From Cohnella zeiphila (GTDB lineage Bacteria > Bacillota > Bacilli > Paenibacillales > Paenibacillaceae): a DNA stretch of 64,000 bases. The stretch covers positions 1 to 64,000 of the forward strand of contig NZ_JACJVO010000020.1 in assembly GCF_014212055.1 (NCBI RefSeq), in the 5' to 3' direction. The position numbers and the translations under genes are program-made. Every line of letters starts with the position of its first letter. The first letter of the stretch is position 1. The notes below the pieces were generated by a model, which had not been told where the DNA came from, searched no databases, and saw only the letters and a program-made list of their open reading frames with translations. Positions 34,672-45,044 of the stretch are shown here, one piece after another.

Positions 34672-36528
34672 ATGCTGCCAACGATACCGCAAGCGAAGCT
34701 CTTCGAATCCATCGGCGGAGCGGCGGCGTTCAGGCCGGGCCGGAATCCGCGGGTGACGCTGATCGCGGAACAGGACGATCCTCGGCTGGAACGGCATTGC
34801 CGCCGCGCGTTTCCCGGCATGGAGTACCGTGAAGAAACCGGGGAGACGGGATTTGTGCTGCGAATCGAAACCGCGCCGGATGAGGGGATCACGGCGGAGA
34901 AGGAACCGGGTCGCGAGGGAACAGAGAGCCGCGAGGCTTCCGTGCGGGCCGAGGAGAAGGCTGCGGCTGAGACGCTCGCCGGCCGGAAGGAAGGCTACCG
35001 GTTGCGCGTGCTCGGCAACGAGGCGGTCATCCGGGCGGCGGATGCGGCCGGTCTGTTTTACGGGCTGCAGACGCTGCTTCAACTGTTGGAGCAGGAAGCC
35101 GAGCTTCCCGCCTTCGCGATCACGGATTGGCCGGATACGGCGCTCCGCTGCATGAATTACGACCTTCGCCAGACCTACTCGAAGCCGGAGCGGCTGATCG
35201 CCTACCTGGCGGATTTCGCCCGCTTCAAGGTCAATGCGCTGCTGATCGAATACGAGGACAAGTTCCCGTTCGAGACCTATCCCGAGCTCGTCCATCCGAA
35301 GCACGCGCTGAGCAAGGAGCAGTTCGAGGAGCTGAAGCGGGCGGCCCGCGAGTATTTTATCGAGATCATCCCGCTTCAGCAGAGCTTCGGGCATCTGGAA
35401 TACGTGCTGCGGCACGGCGCGTACAAGCATCTTCGGGAGACGGAGAAATCGACGGGCGAGCTTTGTCCCTCGCGGCCGGAATCGTACGAATTGGCGACCG
35501 GGCTGCTGGGGGAAATGATGGACCGGCACCCGGATTCGCGATATATCCATCTGGGCTGCGACGAAGTGTACAGCCTGTGCGAATGCGAGACTTGCCGGGA
35601 GAGATTCGAGGGCGTAAGGGAGCGGGCGTTCATTACGTTCCTGAACCGGCTGATCGAGTTTACGGCGAGCCGGGGCAGAACGCCGATCTTTTGGCACGAT
35701 ATGCTCGACAAATGTCCCGAAGAGGAGTTGAAGCGTCTCGACCCCCGCGGCGTCGCCATGATCTGGATCTACAACGGCCGCAATATCGAGCGGGACGTGA
35801 CCGTCTTGACCGCCAAGTTCCGCACGCTTGGCATCGAGGTCATGGGGGCGCCCTCCGTCCGCAGCTTTGACTGGGCGGAGCACCAGAACTACCCGGTCAT
35901 CGTCAATCGGGTGGACAATCTGCGGCAATGGGCGGAGACGGCGGGCAAGCTCGGGATCGGCTGTATGGTGGCGACCAATTGGACGGGGCCGTTCAGCCTC
36001 GGCGTCCCCTACGGTATTTTCGAAACGACATGGTATCCGATGCTCCTGCACGCGGATCTGGCGTGGAACAGGGGGAGCGATACGGAAGGGTACATCGACC
36101 GTTTTCTGCAAGTCTTTCACGGCATTCCTCCGGAAGTCGGGCACGGCAAGCTCGGGAATTACCGGATCGAGGATTACTACGACATCGTCTGGAAGCTTTC
36201 GGACGAGGTGCGCAAAAACCAGGAATACGCCGAGCTGATCGGCGCGATGCACGACTTTGAGAAGGCGACGGACCGCTCGCGGGCCATTCACAAGTATGCC
36301 TACCGCCAGGAGCTTTATCCCGGCGACGAAGCGGAACGGAGGTCGCTGCTCAACAACTACCAGCGCAACCACCGCAAAAGGGAAAGGGCGCGTCCGCGGA
36401 TGCAGGCGGCACTGGAGCGGTTCCAGCCGGCCGATATGGCGGCGCACTTTCTGAAATCCCGTTTTTATCTGCACGACTACTTGGAGCGGACGCTCTATCG
36501 GGAACTGGGAATGAACATGGACGAATAG
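34672..36528 (+). CDS. GH20 beta-N-acetylhexosaminidase-like protein
   Basis: This 618-aa enzyme lacks a signal peptide and so should act in the cytoplasm on imported oligosaccharides. A GH20b-type alpha/beta domain (about 5-150) contains AADAAGLFYGLQTLLQLL, the usual lead-in to the barrel. The catalytic barrel (about 155-480) carries the Asp297-Glu298 pair in HLGCDEVYSL, the substrate-assisted catalytic pair of the family. A helical C-terminal part (about 490-618) is long compared with secreted homologues. The N-terminal region holds a charged insertion (about 65-105). ACAGGAGGA precedes the ATG. It would remove terminal GlcNAc or GalNAc, feeding NagA/NagB. Confidence 0.85.
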   Translation: MLPTIPQAKLFESIGGAAAFRPGRNPRVTLIAEQDDPRLERHCRRAFPGMEYREETGETGFVLRIETAPDEGITAEKEPGREGTESREASVRAEEKAAAETLAGRKEGYRLRVLGNEAVIRAADAAGLFYGLQTLLQLLEQEAELPAFAITDWPDTALRCMNYDLRQTYSKPERLIAYLADFARFKVNALLIEYEDKFPFETYPELVHPKHALSKEQFEELKRAAREYFIEIIPLQQSFGHLEYVLRHGAYKHLRETEKSTGELCPSRPESYELATGLLGEMMDRHPDSRYIHLGCDEVYSLCECETCRERFEGVRERAFITFLNRLIEFTASRGRTPIFWHDMLDKCPEEELKRLDPRGVAMIWIYNGRNIERDVTVLTAKFRTLGIEVMGAPSVRSFDWAEHQNYPVIVNRVDNLRQWAETAGKLGIGCMVATNWTGPFSLGVPYGIFETTWYPMLLHADLAWNRGSDTEGYIDRFLQVFHGIPPEVGHGKLGNYRIEDYYDIVWKLSDEVRKNQEYAELIGAMHDFEKATDRSRAIHKYAYRQELYPGDEAERRSLLNNYQRNHRKRERARPRMQAALERFQPADMAAHFLKSRFYLHDYLERTLYRELGMNMDE

Positions 36529-36531
36529 AAG

Positions 36532-36573
36532 AAGGCGGAGCGGGAAGAGCGCGGCATCCCGTTCCGCCTTTTT
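36532..36573. terminator. Convergent terminator
   Basis: AAGGCGGA-g-CGGGA pairs with TCCCG-t-TCCGCCTT and is followed by a T run. A-richness on the other side could let it serve the convergent oxidoreductase gene as well. Confidence 0.75.
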
Positions 36574-36583
36574 CGCAATTGCG

Positions 36584-38227
36584 TCAGCCCAGGACCAGCG
36601 TGCCGAAATCCTCGCTGCGGTGGAAGTCCGGAACGTCCGATCGGACCTGCGACCAGCAGCCGTAGTGCGGAACCTGCGTCTCGTCGCCGCATTTGTAGAA
36701 GTTGCCCCGCATCGCCGCTCCGGTTCGAGGGACGAAGGAGGGAAAGAGCGAGGAGAGCCAACCAAGCGGAATGCGAAGCCGGGCCGTCCAATAGAGCTCT
36801 CCCGTATCCGGGTCCCGCAGACCGGCCGCCGTCTCGACGGGAACGACCGGACGGTCGGAAGGCCCCAAGTATAACCGGTCCTGCCGCCCCTTGCCGAGAC
36901 CGACGAGCAGCGTTCCGGCCGCATTCATCTCGAAATTCAGGTAGCGGGCGTCCTCGGCCGGAGCGGGTTGGAGAAAAAATTCCACGCAGCTGTCCCGGTA
37001 AACCGGATCGTTCGGCCGGGTATACCGGATCAGCGGAGCCTCCTCGTAGACTCGGAAAACCAGTCGAAGCTCTTCCTCCGTATACGACAGCGCGAACGTC
37101 ACTTTCGGGCGGTAATCCGTCTGCATCCATAAATAATGCCGGATGGCCGTCCGGGAGCCGGCCTCGCCGTCCGGGCGGGTAGTCTTCGGAACGACGATTT
37201 GCTCTTGATCCGTTGAAGGCAGGTCCATCAAGCCGCTTACGAGCTCTTCCTGTCCGGAAAGATGAGAGCGAGACAGCGCCTCCAGCACCTCGATGACGTG
37301 GCGGGAGTATTCCATCGTGCACGCCGGAGGGCGACCCGTCTCGATGTACTGCATCAGATCCTCGAGCTGCAGCAGGAACGGATCGGCGCTCTCCGGCAGT
37401 TCCAGCGGTTCGTACGGACCTCCCCGGCTGATCTGCAAGCCTCGTCCCGTCTCCAGGCGCAGCATCCCCTTCGTGAAAATCAGCTCCGTATAATGGGCCG
37501 GAGCTCCCTTATAGCCCGACTGCACGATCGTCGCAGGCAGATTGTTTTGCAGCCGCAGATAAGCGATCATGCTGCCTTCCGCATCCCCGCGCCCGCCATG
37601 GTGGCTCAAGCTCCCGGCAACCGAGGAAGCTTGGCTTCCGGCCAGCCACATGATCTTGTCGATCGAGTGGGACCCGAGATTGAACGCGATGCCGCCTCCG
37701 GACAGCTCCTTGCGGAAAAACCAGTCCGGCCGGCCGTTCGCGTAGTAATCCGTGTGGCGAACGTCATGAGCCATGACCAGCTCTCCCAGAGCTCCCTCTT
37801 CGATCAGCCGTTTCGCCGCTAGGTTCTCCCGGATATAGCGCTGGGTATGTCCGACCAGCAATCGCACCCGGTTTCGCTTGACCGTCCCGATGATGAGGTC
37901 GCATTCCGATACGGTAAGCGCCATCGGCTTTTCCAGCAGCACATGACAGCCCGCCTCCGCCGCGAAGCACGCGGCTTCCAAGTGAAGAAAATGGGGCAGG
38001 GCGATCACGACGATGTCCGGCTTCGTTTCCCGAATCATCTGTTTATAGTCGACATAGACCGCCGCGTTCCCGCCGTATCGGTCCGCCGCCGCTTGCGCGC
38101 GCTCTTGTGCCGTATCCGCGACGGCAACGGCCCGGGCGCGGCCGTTCGTCTCCTCCATCCGCTTGATCGCCGCCAAATGCCGGTCGGCAATTCCTCCGCA
38201 GCCGGCGATCGCAATCCGATAGGTCAT
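36584..38227 (-). CDS. Gfo/Idh/MocA oxidoreductase fused to a CBM9-like domain
   Basis: This 547-aa protein is a two-part fusion. Residues 1 to about 335 are a Gfo/Idh/MocA NAD(P)-dependent sugar dehydrogenase, with the nucleotide-binding GCGGIADRH and the catalytic-region motif LLEKPMAL; family members are usually about 340-390 aa. The remaining 200 residues, with IRHYLWMQTDYRPKVTFALS, DSCVEFFLQP, YLNFEMNAAGTLL and a terminal FGTLVL, resemble family-9 carbohydrate-binding modules normally found on secreted xylanases or as separate proteins. No signal peptide is present. GGAGGATGGAAG precedes the ATG. The fused module may present a polymeric or oligomeric sugar to the dehydrogenase. Confidence 0.8.
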   Translation of the reverse strand: MTYRIAIAGCGGIADRHLAAIKRMEETNGRARAVAVADTAQERAQAAADRYGGNAAVYVDYKQMIRETKPDIVVIALPHFLHLEAACFAAEAGCHVLLEKPMALTVSECDLIIGTVKRNRVRLLVGHTQRYIRENLAAKRLIEEGALGELVMAHDVRHTDYYANGRPDWFFRKELSGGGIAFNLGSHSIDKIMWLAGSQASSVAGSLSHHGGRGDAEGSMIAYLRLQNNLPATIVQSGYKGAPAHYTELIFTKGMLRLETGRGLQISRGGPYEPLELPESADPFLLQLEDLMQYIETGRPPACTMEYSRHVIEVLEALSRSHLSGQEELVSGLMDLPSTDQEQIVVPKTTRPDGEAGSRTAIRHYLWMQTDYRPKVTFALSYTEEELRLVFRVYEEAPLIRYTRPNDPVYRDSCVEFFLQPAPAEDARYLNFEMNAAGTLLVGLGKGRQDRLYLGPSDRPVVPVETAAGLRDPDTGELYWTARLRIPLGWLSSLFPSFVPRTGAAMRGNFYKCGDETQVPHYGCWSQVRSDVPDFHRSEDFGTLVLG

Positions 38228-38406
38228 CTTCCATCCTCCGTGTCCATCGATTCTTCTTCGGCTTGTTCCGGACCGACGCCCGTTGTTCGCCGCCGCAAGG
38301 CTCCCTTTCAGCTTATCATAGGGGATCGGCCGAGCCTATCGGCATGTTTTCCGATTCTTATGCAAGATTGGGGACGCGCGCCGAAAAAACGAAAGAGACG
38401 GCCGCG

Positions 38407-38420
38407 AACAAACGCTTACC
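38407..38420. promoter_or_regulatory. cre-like site 1 (upstream)
   Basis: AACAAACGCTTACC matches the right half and core of the Bacillus cre consensus TGWAANCGNTNWCA but lacks the leading TG. It would be a weak CcpA or LacI-family site. Confidence 0.3.
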
Positions 38421-38609
38421 TATGTCATTTGGACCTTTTACGGAGATTTGGACTCTCTTTTAGAACAAAAGACGGGATTATGGACTTCCTGATCGGGTAT
38501 TGGCACGGATAGAATCGGTAATGAGAATTCCCTCGGGCAACCGGTGATGCAGATAGAACGTTTTTTGCCGACGCATCGGCACTGAACGGACGGGCACTGC
38601 GATTCCGTA

Positions 38610-38623
38610 CGGAAACGGTTTCG
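38610..38623. promoter_or_regulatory. cre-like site 2 (upstream)
   Basis: CGGAAACGGTTTCG has the central CG and the GAAAC/GTTTC symmetry of LacI-family operators. It fits cre except at its outer bases. It lies 119 bases ahead of the beta-helix gene start. Confidence 0.4.
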
Positions 38624-38741
38624 CTCATAACGCGGAGATTCCGGAAGGAGGAACGGAGCTGCCATCTCCAAGTTATGATTTTTATAAGAAAGGCGCATGG
38701 CCGAAAGGGTATGGAGCGAAAACAAAAAGGAGGAAGAGTTG

Positions 38742-41700
38742 ATGAAGGAAACATTTTTCGGAAGCGGCTCATTACAAATTGGTAAGCGCTTACCCAAAAT
38801 TAGTTTGATCATGCTGGCAAGCGCAATCCTGCTATCGGCTTTTGTTTTTGTAAGCGAACCCGCTCATGCGTCTCCGACCGTTTATTATGTGGCGAAAAAC
38901 GGAAACGACAGCTGGAACGGAACTTCCGCGGACTTTGTATCCGGATCTACCGGACCCTTCCTGACGATTCAGAAATGCGCGAGCATCGCGGCTCCCGGAG
39001 ATACGTGCGCCGTTCGCGGAGGGGTTTACCGGGAAACGGTCAAGCCGGTCGGCTCCGGTACGTCCGCGGCTCCAATCACTTTCCAGCCGTATCAAAATGA
39101 AAGCGTGACGATCGACGGAACGGATATCGTGACGTCCGAGTGGACGCTGAAAAGCGGCAGTACCGACATCTATCAAACGAACATCGCTCTGAACCCGGCT
39201 CTGTTCGCCAATCAATTGTTCGTGGACGGCAGCATGATGACGCAGGCCCGCTGGCCCAACACGAGCGGTCAACTGATGTATCCGACTTTGGCGGTAGCCG
39301 AGGCGAATACGACGACAACCGGGACCGCAACCGAGACGGTCTACGATTCCCACTTGCCGAATCTGGATTTGACGGGCACGAAGGTGTGGATTTTGGGGGG
39401 CGCTCAATTTACGGCTCATTCCGGCACGATCTCGGCGAGTTCGCCCGGCTCCTTCACGTTCAATCAGCCGATGGCCGGTTGCGCGAGTCTGTGCTCGAAG
39501 GAAGGCAGCCGATATTTCCTGTTCGGATCGCTCTCCTTCCTCGATGCGCCGTCCGAATTCCAATATGAGAGCGACACGCAAACGCTCTACTTGCAGACGC
39601 CCGACAATACCGATCCGTCCACGCATACGGTTCAAGTCAAGCAGCGCCAATACGGGTTCGATCTTGCCGGACGTTCTTTTATCCAAATCAAAGGCTTCCG
39701 TTTGTTCGCGACGACGATATTCACGAACGGCGACAGCAAAAACAATGTGATCGACGGCATCGATGCGGAATATCCCTCTCATTATATGGAGATTCCCGAC
39801 GATCCGAAGAACGGTCCTTACGGTTCGCATAATTACGATACGGGAATCATTATGGACGGGTTGACGAACACGCTCAAAAACAGCACGATCGCCTACAGTG
39901 CGGGCAATGGAGTTGCGCAGATCGGCCGGTTTAACGTCATTACGAACAATCTGATTCACGACGTCGATTATTCGGGAACCTACAATGCGCCTATCCGGTT
40001 CCTGGGGGCCGGGGTCGACGTGACCGCTACGTACAACACGATGTATAATACCGGCCGCGACGGAATGATCGGCGGAGGACTGCGCAATCGGGTCGCGTAT
40101 AACAACATCTACAATTATGGATTGATCGACAAAGATTTGGGAGGCTTCTACACGTGCTGCGGCGCCACGCTCGGAACCGGATCCAGCATCGACCACAACT
40201 GGGTTCATGACGACAAATCCGGCGGCGGCGTCGGCATCTATATCGACAACGGAGCGTCGCAGTTTTTGATCCATCATAACGTGTCGTGGAACAACAACGG
40301 CGCAGGCATGATCTTAAACGGCTTGACGACCGGCAAAAGCCAAGGCAATAAAGTTTACAACAATACGCTCGCAGGCGGCCAAACGAAAAGCATCGCTTCC
40401 GCGGGAGTCGTCGACTCGACGGGCACCGTCGTGCAAAACAATATTTTCCGCGGACCGACGGATCCGATGCCTGGCGGATCGATGTTCCTTAACAATCTGG
40501 CTCCTCCCGCCAATCCGTTATTCGTAGACGAGACCGCTTCCAATTTCCATTTGCAGTCCGGTTCGGCCGCCATTAACGCAGGAGCGGTCATACCGGGCAT
40601 CACGGATGGCTACAGCGGCTCGGCGCCGGATCAAGGCGCTTATGAATTCGGGCAGTACGATTGGGTCCCGGGGTGCAACTTCAACGGCTACGGAAGCTCG
40701 TGCAGCCCGACGAATAAGGTTTCGAATCCCGGCTTCGAACAAGGAACGACCGGGTGGCATGCGGCCGGAGGCTCGATCACGACCGCTGCGGATTCCCATA
40801 GCGGAACGTCTTCGCTGAAGGTATACAACCGCACCGGCGCATCCAACAGCGCAAGACAAAATCTGCCGATCGAAAACGGCAAAACGTACACGTTTTCCGC
40901 CTATACGAAATTGGGCTCCGGAACCGATTCGGCCTACCTGGTGCTTGAAGTCGTAAGCGGCGGCCAAACGTCCTGGATTCAGCTGGCTTCGAACCCGATC
41001 AATTCGACGTCATGGACGCAACTGTCTCGCACCTATACGTTTAATCTGGCAGCTCCGATTACCGCCGCCAATCTTTATGTCCAGACAGGCACCTCGCTCG
41101 CGGATTTGTATGTGGACGACATGTTCGCGGATGAATTCAAAACGAGATTGACCCCTCCCGGCCTGTACGTGGACAAAACGAAGCTGAACACCGCGATAAC
41201 CACGGCGCAGACGCTTTATGACGGAGCGGTGGAAGGAAGCGAGCCCGGCCAGTATCCCGCAGGCTCCAAAGCGGAATTGCTGTCCGCCATCCAGGAAGCG
41301 CAGACGGTTGCAGCCGATGCGAATGCGACGGAGGATGCGGTCGACGGCGCAGTGCGCACCTTGAATACCGAAATAACCGCATTCAGATCGTCCCGCAATT
41401 TGGACGCTACCGTGATCGTCGATGTGAATGACATGATCGCCGACCAAGCGGGCTGGGATGCCGACCCGGGCAGCTTGAGTTTTTCCGACGACAGCCTCGT
41501 TTTTACGCCGACGACGGCTCGGACGGTTTTCGGCTATACGGGAGCCAAAATCAAGCATAACGAGATTTTGCAGTTTAAGGCGAAGCTCGATACGTCCAAC
41601 GGCCTGCAGGCTTTCGGCATCCGCGCGACCAATACGAACAAGGTGGCATGGGACTCGAACAGCCAGTACTTGATCGTGGTCAAGTCGGGGACCGTTGAAG

Positions 41701-43052
41701 TGCAGAAGTGGTACGGCGGCAATCTGATCGTGGAGAGCATTCCGAATACGTTTCTGCAAAGCGGCATATGGCATACGGTCCAACTGGGAGCTATCGATAC
41801 GCACGAAGGCGTTCAAGTGATCATGAACGTGGACGGGACCGAGGTCGTCAACTGGACGGACACGAACAATCCGATCCAGGATGAAGGGTATTTCGAGGTT
41901 TACGGGTCGACAACGCAGTCGCCGATCGCGATAGGGAGTATCGAATCGCCCGATACGACGGCGCCCGTGACGACGGCGGCACTGTCTCCGGCGCAGCCGG
42001 ACGGACAAAACGGCTGGTATGTCCAGCCGGTCACCGTCACGTTGACGGCGGAGGACGACAAGTCGGGGGCGGCGGGAAGCGAGTATAGTTTGGACAACGG
42101 GACAACCTGGCAGCCTTATGAGAGCCCGTTCACGGTCGATCAAGAAGGTCAGAACGTCATCCGCTATCGCTCGACGGATGCCGCGGGCAACGTGGAGGAA
42201 GCCCAGACGTTAACCCTTCCGATCGATCGAACGGCGCCGACGGCGGAAGTCGGTTACAGCGCCGTGACGCCAACCTCCGGCAGCGTGGTCGCGACGATCA
42301 CGCCGAGCGAGAATGTAACGGTCACCAACAACGGAGGCTCTGACAGCTATACGTTCCAAAGCAACGGCAGCTTTACGTTCGAATTCGTAGACCAAGCCGG
42401 CAATCCGGGGACGGCTACGGCGACGGTGTCGAACATTGCGGCCAAAAGCGCGGGCGTGCCGGGAAAACCGATCCTGTCGAGCGATAACGGGTACGATACG
42501 GGAATTCTGGACGGGAGCTATACGGTAACCATGAATATGTGGTGGGGCAATAACGGCGACGTCTATAAGCTGTACGAAAACGATGTGCTGATCGATACGC
42601 AAACGCTGACCGACGATTCGCCGAACGCTCAATCCGCCGTCAAGTCCGTAAGCGGCAGGAAAAACGGCATTTACCGATACGATGCCGAGCTTACCAACGC
42701 TTACGGTACAACGAGAAGCGACGATCTGACCGTAAACGTTACGCAAGCGGAGCCGACCCAACCGGTTCTCTCCAATGACAATTGGGACGGCGACGGAAAC
42801 TTCAACGTGAACATGAATATGTGGTGGGGCACGAACGGCGCGACCTACCGCCTGTACGAGAACGGCGTGCTGATCGATACGCAAACGCTCGCCGGCCAAA
42901 CGCCGCAGGCACAATCGGCCGCAACGGCGATCGTCGACCGGCCGGCAGGCGTATACGAGTATCGGTGCGAGATCGAGAACGAGGCAGGTTCGACTTCCAG
43001 CGAAGTCATGGTTGTTCATGTGAACGAATCTGCGGCACCGCAGCAAATGTAG
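38742..43052 (+). CDS. Large secreted beta-helix polysaccharide-acting protein
   Basis: This 1436-aa protein has a signal peptide (about 1-43). Its right-handed parallel beta-helix (about 46-640) opens with [14 protein letters not shown] and [18 protein letters not shown], as in DUF1565/pectate-lyase-like enzymes. A CBM4/9-like sandwich (about 656-800), a helical FIVAR-like segment (about 807-885), a laminin-G-like sandwich (about 890-1065) and Ig-like domains (about 1071-1235) follow. Two tandem ChiA_N-type modules (about 1238-1335, 1336-1430) each contain NMWWG and an [12 protein letters not shown] core. AAAGGAGG lies eight bases before the ATG at 38742. It may be a polysaccharide lyase or hydrolase, possibly of the chondroitinase B or pectate lyase superfamily; the substrate is undetermined. 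Confidence 0.8.
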   Translation: MKETFFGSGSLQIGKRLPKISLIMLASAILLSAFVFVSEPAHASPTVYYVAKNGNDSWNGTSADFVSGSTGPFLTIQKCASIAAPGDTCAVRGGVYRETVKPVGSGTSAAPITFQPYQNESVTIDGTDIVTSEWTLKSGSTDIYQTNIALNPALFANQLFVDGSMMTQARWPNTSGQLMYPTLAVAEANTTTTGTATETVYDSHLPNLDLTGTKVWILGGAQFTAHSGTISASSPGSFTFNQPMAGCASLCSKEGSRYFLFGSLSFLDAPSEFQYESDTQTLYLQTPDNTDPSTHTVQVKQRQYGFDLAGRSFIQIKGFRLFATTIFTNGDSKNNVIDGIDAEYPSHYMEIPDDPKNGPYGSHNYDTGIIMDGLTNTLKNSTIAYSAGNGVAQIGRFNVITNNLIHDVDYSGTYNAPIRFLGAGVDVTATYNTMYNTGRDGMIGGGLRNRVAYNNIYNYGLIDKDLGGFYTCCGATLGTGSSIDHNWVHDDKSGGGVGIYIDNGASQFLIHHNVSWNNNGAGMILNGLTTGKSQGNKVYNNTLAGGQTKSIASAGVVDSTGTVVQNNIFRGPTDPMPGGSMFLNNLAPPANPLFVDETASNFHLQSGSAAINAGAVIPGITDGYSGSAPDQGAYEFGQYDWVPGCNFNGYGSSCSPTNKVSNPGFEQGTTGWHAAGGSITTAADSHSGTSSLKVYNRTGASNSARQNLPIENGKTYTFSAYTKLGSGTDSAYLVLEVVSGGQTSWIQLASNPINSTSWTQLSRTYTFNLAAPITAANLYVQTGTSLADLYVDDMFADEFKTRLTPPGLYVDKTKLNTAITTAQTLYDGAVEGSEPGQYPAGSKAELLSAIQEAQTVAADANATEDAVDGAVRTLNTEITAFRSSRNLDATVIVDVNDMIADQAGWDADPGSLSFSDDSLVFTPTTARTVFGYTGAKIKHNEILQFKAKLDTSNGLQAFGIRATNTNKVAWDSNSQYLIVVKSGTVEVQKWYGGNLIVESIPNTFLQSGIWHTVQLGAIDTHEGVQVIMNVDGTEVVNWTDTNNPIQDEGYFEVYGSTTQSPIAIGSIESPDTTAPVTTAALSPAQPDGQNGWYVQPVTVTLTAEDDKSGAAGSEYSLDNGTTWQPYESPFTVDQEGQNVIRYRSTDAAGNVEEAQTLTLPIDRTAPTAEVGYSAVTPTSGSVVATITPSENVTVTNNGGSDSYTFQSNGSFTFEFVDQAGNPGTATATVSNIAAKSAGVPGKPILSSDNGYDTGILDGSYTVTMNMWWGNNGDVYKLYENDVLIDTQTLTDDSPNAQSAVKSVSGRKNGIYRYDAELTNAYGTTRSDDLTVNVTQAEPTQPVLSNDNWDGDGNFNVNMNMWWGTNGATYRLYENGVLIDTQTLAGQTPQAQSAATAIVDRPAGVYEYRCEIENEAGSTSSEVMVVHVNESAAPQQM
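38781..38794. promoter_or_regulatory. cre-like palindrome inside the 5' coding region
   Basis: GGTAAGCGCTTACC is a perfect 14-bp palindrome that differs from the ideal cre TGTAAGCGCTTACA only at the outer bases. It lies about 40 bases into the beta-helix gene, a position where Bacillus cre sites act as roadblocks. Confidence 0.45.
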
Positions 43053-43075
43053 AACAGAGTCATTTAGCCCGGTAC

Positions 43076-43103
43076 AGAGGAGCTGCTCAGAGGCAGCTCC
43101 TCT
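43076..43103 (+). terminator. Hairpin after the beta-helix gene
   Basis: AGAGGAGCTGC and GCAGCTCCTCT form a perfect 11-bp stem around TCAGAG, 24 bases after the stop. The following sequence (CCTTGG) lacks a T run, so termination may be inefficient or factor-assisted. Confidence 0.55.
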
Positions 43104-43146
43104 CCTTGGCATAGTTCGAATAAAGCGACCGTTTCCGGGGGATCGG

Positions 43147-43323
43147 TTACGCCCGAACGTCGAGTCGCGTCCCTAGGTTCGGATCGAGACTTCCGGCGAT
43201 CATCTGAACCAGATTTTGTCCTTGCTGCTTCGTTTGATCGTTCGCCATCGCCAGAACGGCAACCCCGAACGCCTGGGCTGTTTTTTGCTGGCTAAGGGCC
43301 GTGGAAAGAGCGGCGATATCCAA
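43147..43323 (-). CDS. yjfB: YjfB-family putative motility protein
   Basis: This 58-aa protein matches the small YjfB family, described as putative motility proteins in Bacillus and relatives. The family start DIAALSTALSQ follows directly after a TTG start at 43323, and AGGAGG lies nine bases upstream. The conserved core AQAFGVAVLAMANDQTKQQG is present. Reading further upstream adds a Cys-rich tail that is not part of the family. It is predicted helical and cytoplasmic. No flagellar genes are nearby, so it is an orphan here. Confidence 0.8.
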   Translation of the reverse strand: MDIAALSTALSQQKTAQAFGVAVLAMANDQTKQQGQNLVQMIAGSLDPNLGTRLDVRA

Positions 43324-43460
43324 TGGGCAGCACCTCCTGACCCTGTTATCGGCTAGCGAGCCGAAAATCATGAAGCGGTCATGCGGGTGGCCGGTCCTTA
43401 AGTCTGCAACCTTCTCGCCAGGCGCGCTTCGCCTTCCCGAACAGCCGTTTCCTTTTTCTC

Positions 43461-43740
43461 AAAAGCCTGCGTTCGTGCAGGTTTTTGAGGGGCGCGGGCG
43501 GCTATTGAGGGCGGGAACGGCTATTGAGGTCGCGAGCGGCTTTTAGAGTCAAAAGCCTGCGTTTGTGCAGGCTTTTTGGGGCGGGAGCGGCTTTCGGCAT
43601 CAAAAGCCTGCGATTCTGCATCTTTTTCCGCTTCAAACTTGCGATCCGGCTGGCCGGCCCTCCAAAGCCTGCACATTTGCAGGCTTTTTCGCTCATATGC
43701 CGCTTTCTTACGGCAAAACCTGCACTTTTGCAGGTTTTCC
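43461..43740. repeat. Array of five terminator-like hairpins
   Basis: Five elements start at 43461, 43551, 43602, 43663 and 43715. Each resembles AAAAGCCTGC-(4-6 nt)-TGCAGGCTTTTT, a perfect or near-perfect stem flanked by A and T tracts; the third has lost its right arm. Linkers also repeat (GCGGGAGCGGCTTT and CGGCTATTGAGG variants). The array fills most of the 527-bp gap between the nagA 3' end and yjfB. No gene with a ribosome site was found in the gap. Confidence 0.85.
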
Positions 43741-43850
43741 GCCTTGGTGAGGCATCGGGCGTTTGCCGCTCCTTTGGAGCCTGGTAATCCTCCGCTCAAT
43801 TCCAACTCCAGCGCCGATTCCAGCTCTGATCCCGACTCTTACCGCAACTC

Positions 43851-45044
43851 TTACTCCAGCTCCTGCTCCCGCCCGCCGACCCAGGCGCGGCGGAGCTCCA
43901 AATCCGCGTCCAGCAGAAGGACGTCGGCGCGCTTGCCGGGCTCGAGCGAGCCGGTCCGGTCGGCGACGCCGATCTGCCGGGCGGGGTTCAAGCTCGCCAT
44001 CCGGCTCGCGTCCGCGACGGAGAGGCCGACGCGGCGAACCATAAGCTGGAACGCGGAGATCATCGTCAGCGTGCTGCCGGCCAGGTTGCCGGACTCCTTC
44101 AGGCGGGCGACGCCGCACTTCATGACGACCGGCAGGCCGCCCAGCTCGTAGCCGTCGCCGTCCGGCATGCCGGCGGCGCTCATCGCGTCGGTCACGAGGA
44201 TGACCTTGTCCGTTCCTTTCATGCGGGCCACGATCTGAAGGCCCGCCGGGTGCACGTGATGGCCGTCGGCGATGACCTCCGCCGTGATGCGGTCGTCGGT
44301 GAGCACCGCGCCGACCGTGCCGGGCTCGCGATGATGCAGCGGCTTCATCGCGTTGAACGTGTGCACCGCGTGGCGGAGCCCCCGGTCCGCGGCGGCGATG
44401 ATCTGGTCATACGTGGCATCCGTATGGCCGCAGGAGGGAACGATGCCGTGCGAAGCGAGGCGTTCGATATAGTCGAGGGCGCCGTCCGTCTCCGGCGCCA
44501 GCGTCTGCAGCTTGATGAGCCCGGGGTAGCGGCTCACCCAGTCATCGAGCCATTCCTGCTGCGGCGGAAGGATGTAGTCGGGATTTTGCGCGCCCTTCCA
44601 CTTCGGGTTGATAAACGGGCCTTCGAAGTGAACGCCGAGCACTTGCGCGTAAGGCATCGGCGCGGCGACATAGCGGCTCACTCTCTCCAGCACGGCGGTC
44701 AGTTGCTCACGGGTAGCGGTCAGCGAAGTGGCGAGCAGACCGGTCGTGCCGTGGCGGGCATGGAACTTCGCGATGGCGTCCAGCCCCTCGCGGTCCGCGT
44801 CCATGAAGTCGTGACCGGCGCCGCCATGCACGTGAACGTCGATGAACCCCGGCAGCGCCCAGCCGCCTTCCGCGTCGATCCGTTCGACGTCCGCCGCTTC
44901 CTCCGAAGGCTTGCGGACGTTGTCGCCGACGTCCTCGATCCGGCCGTCCTTCAGCCAAACCCATCCGCCCTCCAGCACCCCGTCCGGCGTGACCACGTTC
45001 GCGCCGACGATCAGCGCGTTCCTCGTCTTCTCGCTGCCGCTCAT
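43851..45044 (-). CDS. nagA: N-acetylglucosamine-6-phosphate deacetylase
   Basis: This 397-aa amidohydrolase deacetylates GlcNAc-6-P to glucosamine-6-P in the cytoplasm. It shows the metal-site DVHVHGG, the HFEGPFINPKWKGAQ motif with the metal-binding Glu, GHTDATYDQ, HTFNAMKPLHHREPG and the catalytic Asp in VTDAMSAAGMPDG. The length is normal for NagA. The ATG at 45044 overlaps the nagB stop (ATGA), with GGGAGG upstream. The much longer open frame that continues upstream is chance high-GC read-through. It is third in the rpiR-type regulator/nagB/nagA operon. Confidence 0.95.
   Translation of the reverse strand: MSGSEKTRNALIVGANVVTPDGVLEGGWVWLKDGRIEDVGDNVRKPSEEAADVERIDAEGGWALPGFIDVHVHGGAGHDFMDADREGLDAIAKFHARHGTTGLLATSLTATREQLTAVLERVSRYVAAPMPYAQVLGVHFEGPFINPKWKGAQNPDYILPPQQEWLDDWVSRYPGLIKLQTLAPETDGALDYIERLASHGIVPSCGHTDATYDQIIAAADRGLRHAVHTFNAMKPLHHREPGTVGAVLTDDRITAEVIADGHHVHPAGLQIVARMKGTDKVILVTDAMSAAGMPDGDGYELGGLPVVMKCGVARLKESGNLAGSTLTMISAFQLMVRRVGLSVADASRMASLNPARQIGVADRTGSLEPGKRADVLLLDADLELRRAWVGGREQELE

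Larger units (their letters stand above)
38228..38741. promoter_or_regulatory. Long divergent region upstream of the beta-helix gene
   Basis: This 514-bp gap separates the leftward oxidoreductase from the rightward 1436-aa protein gene. It contains two LacI-family/cre-like palindromes (38407-38420 and 38610-38623) described separately. No clear -35/-10 pair with standard spacing and no supported gene was found; reading frames here have no ribosome sites. Confidence 0.5.

Noticed and set aside
43461..43740. CRISPR array
   Set aside because: Spacing is roughly CRISPR-like, but the repeats are short, variable and palindromic with A/T tracts, the linkers repeat rather than being unique, and no cas genes are present.
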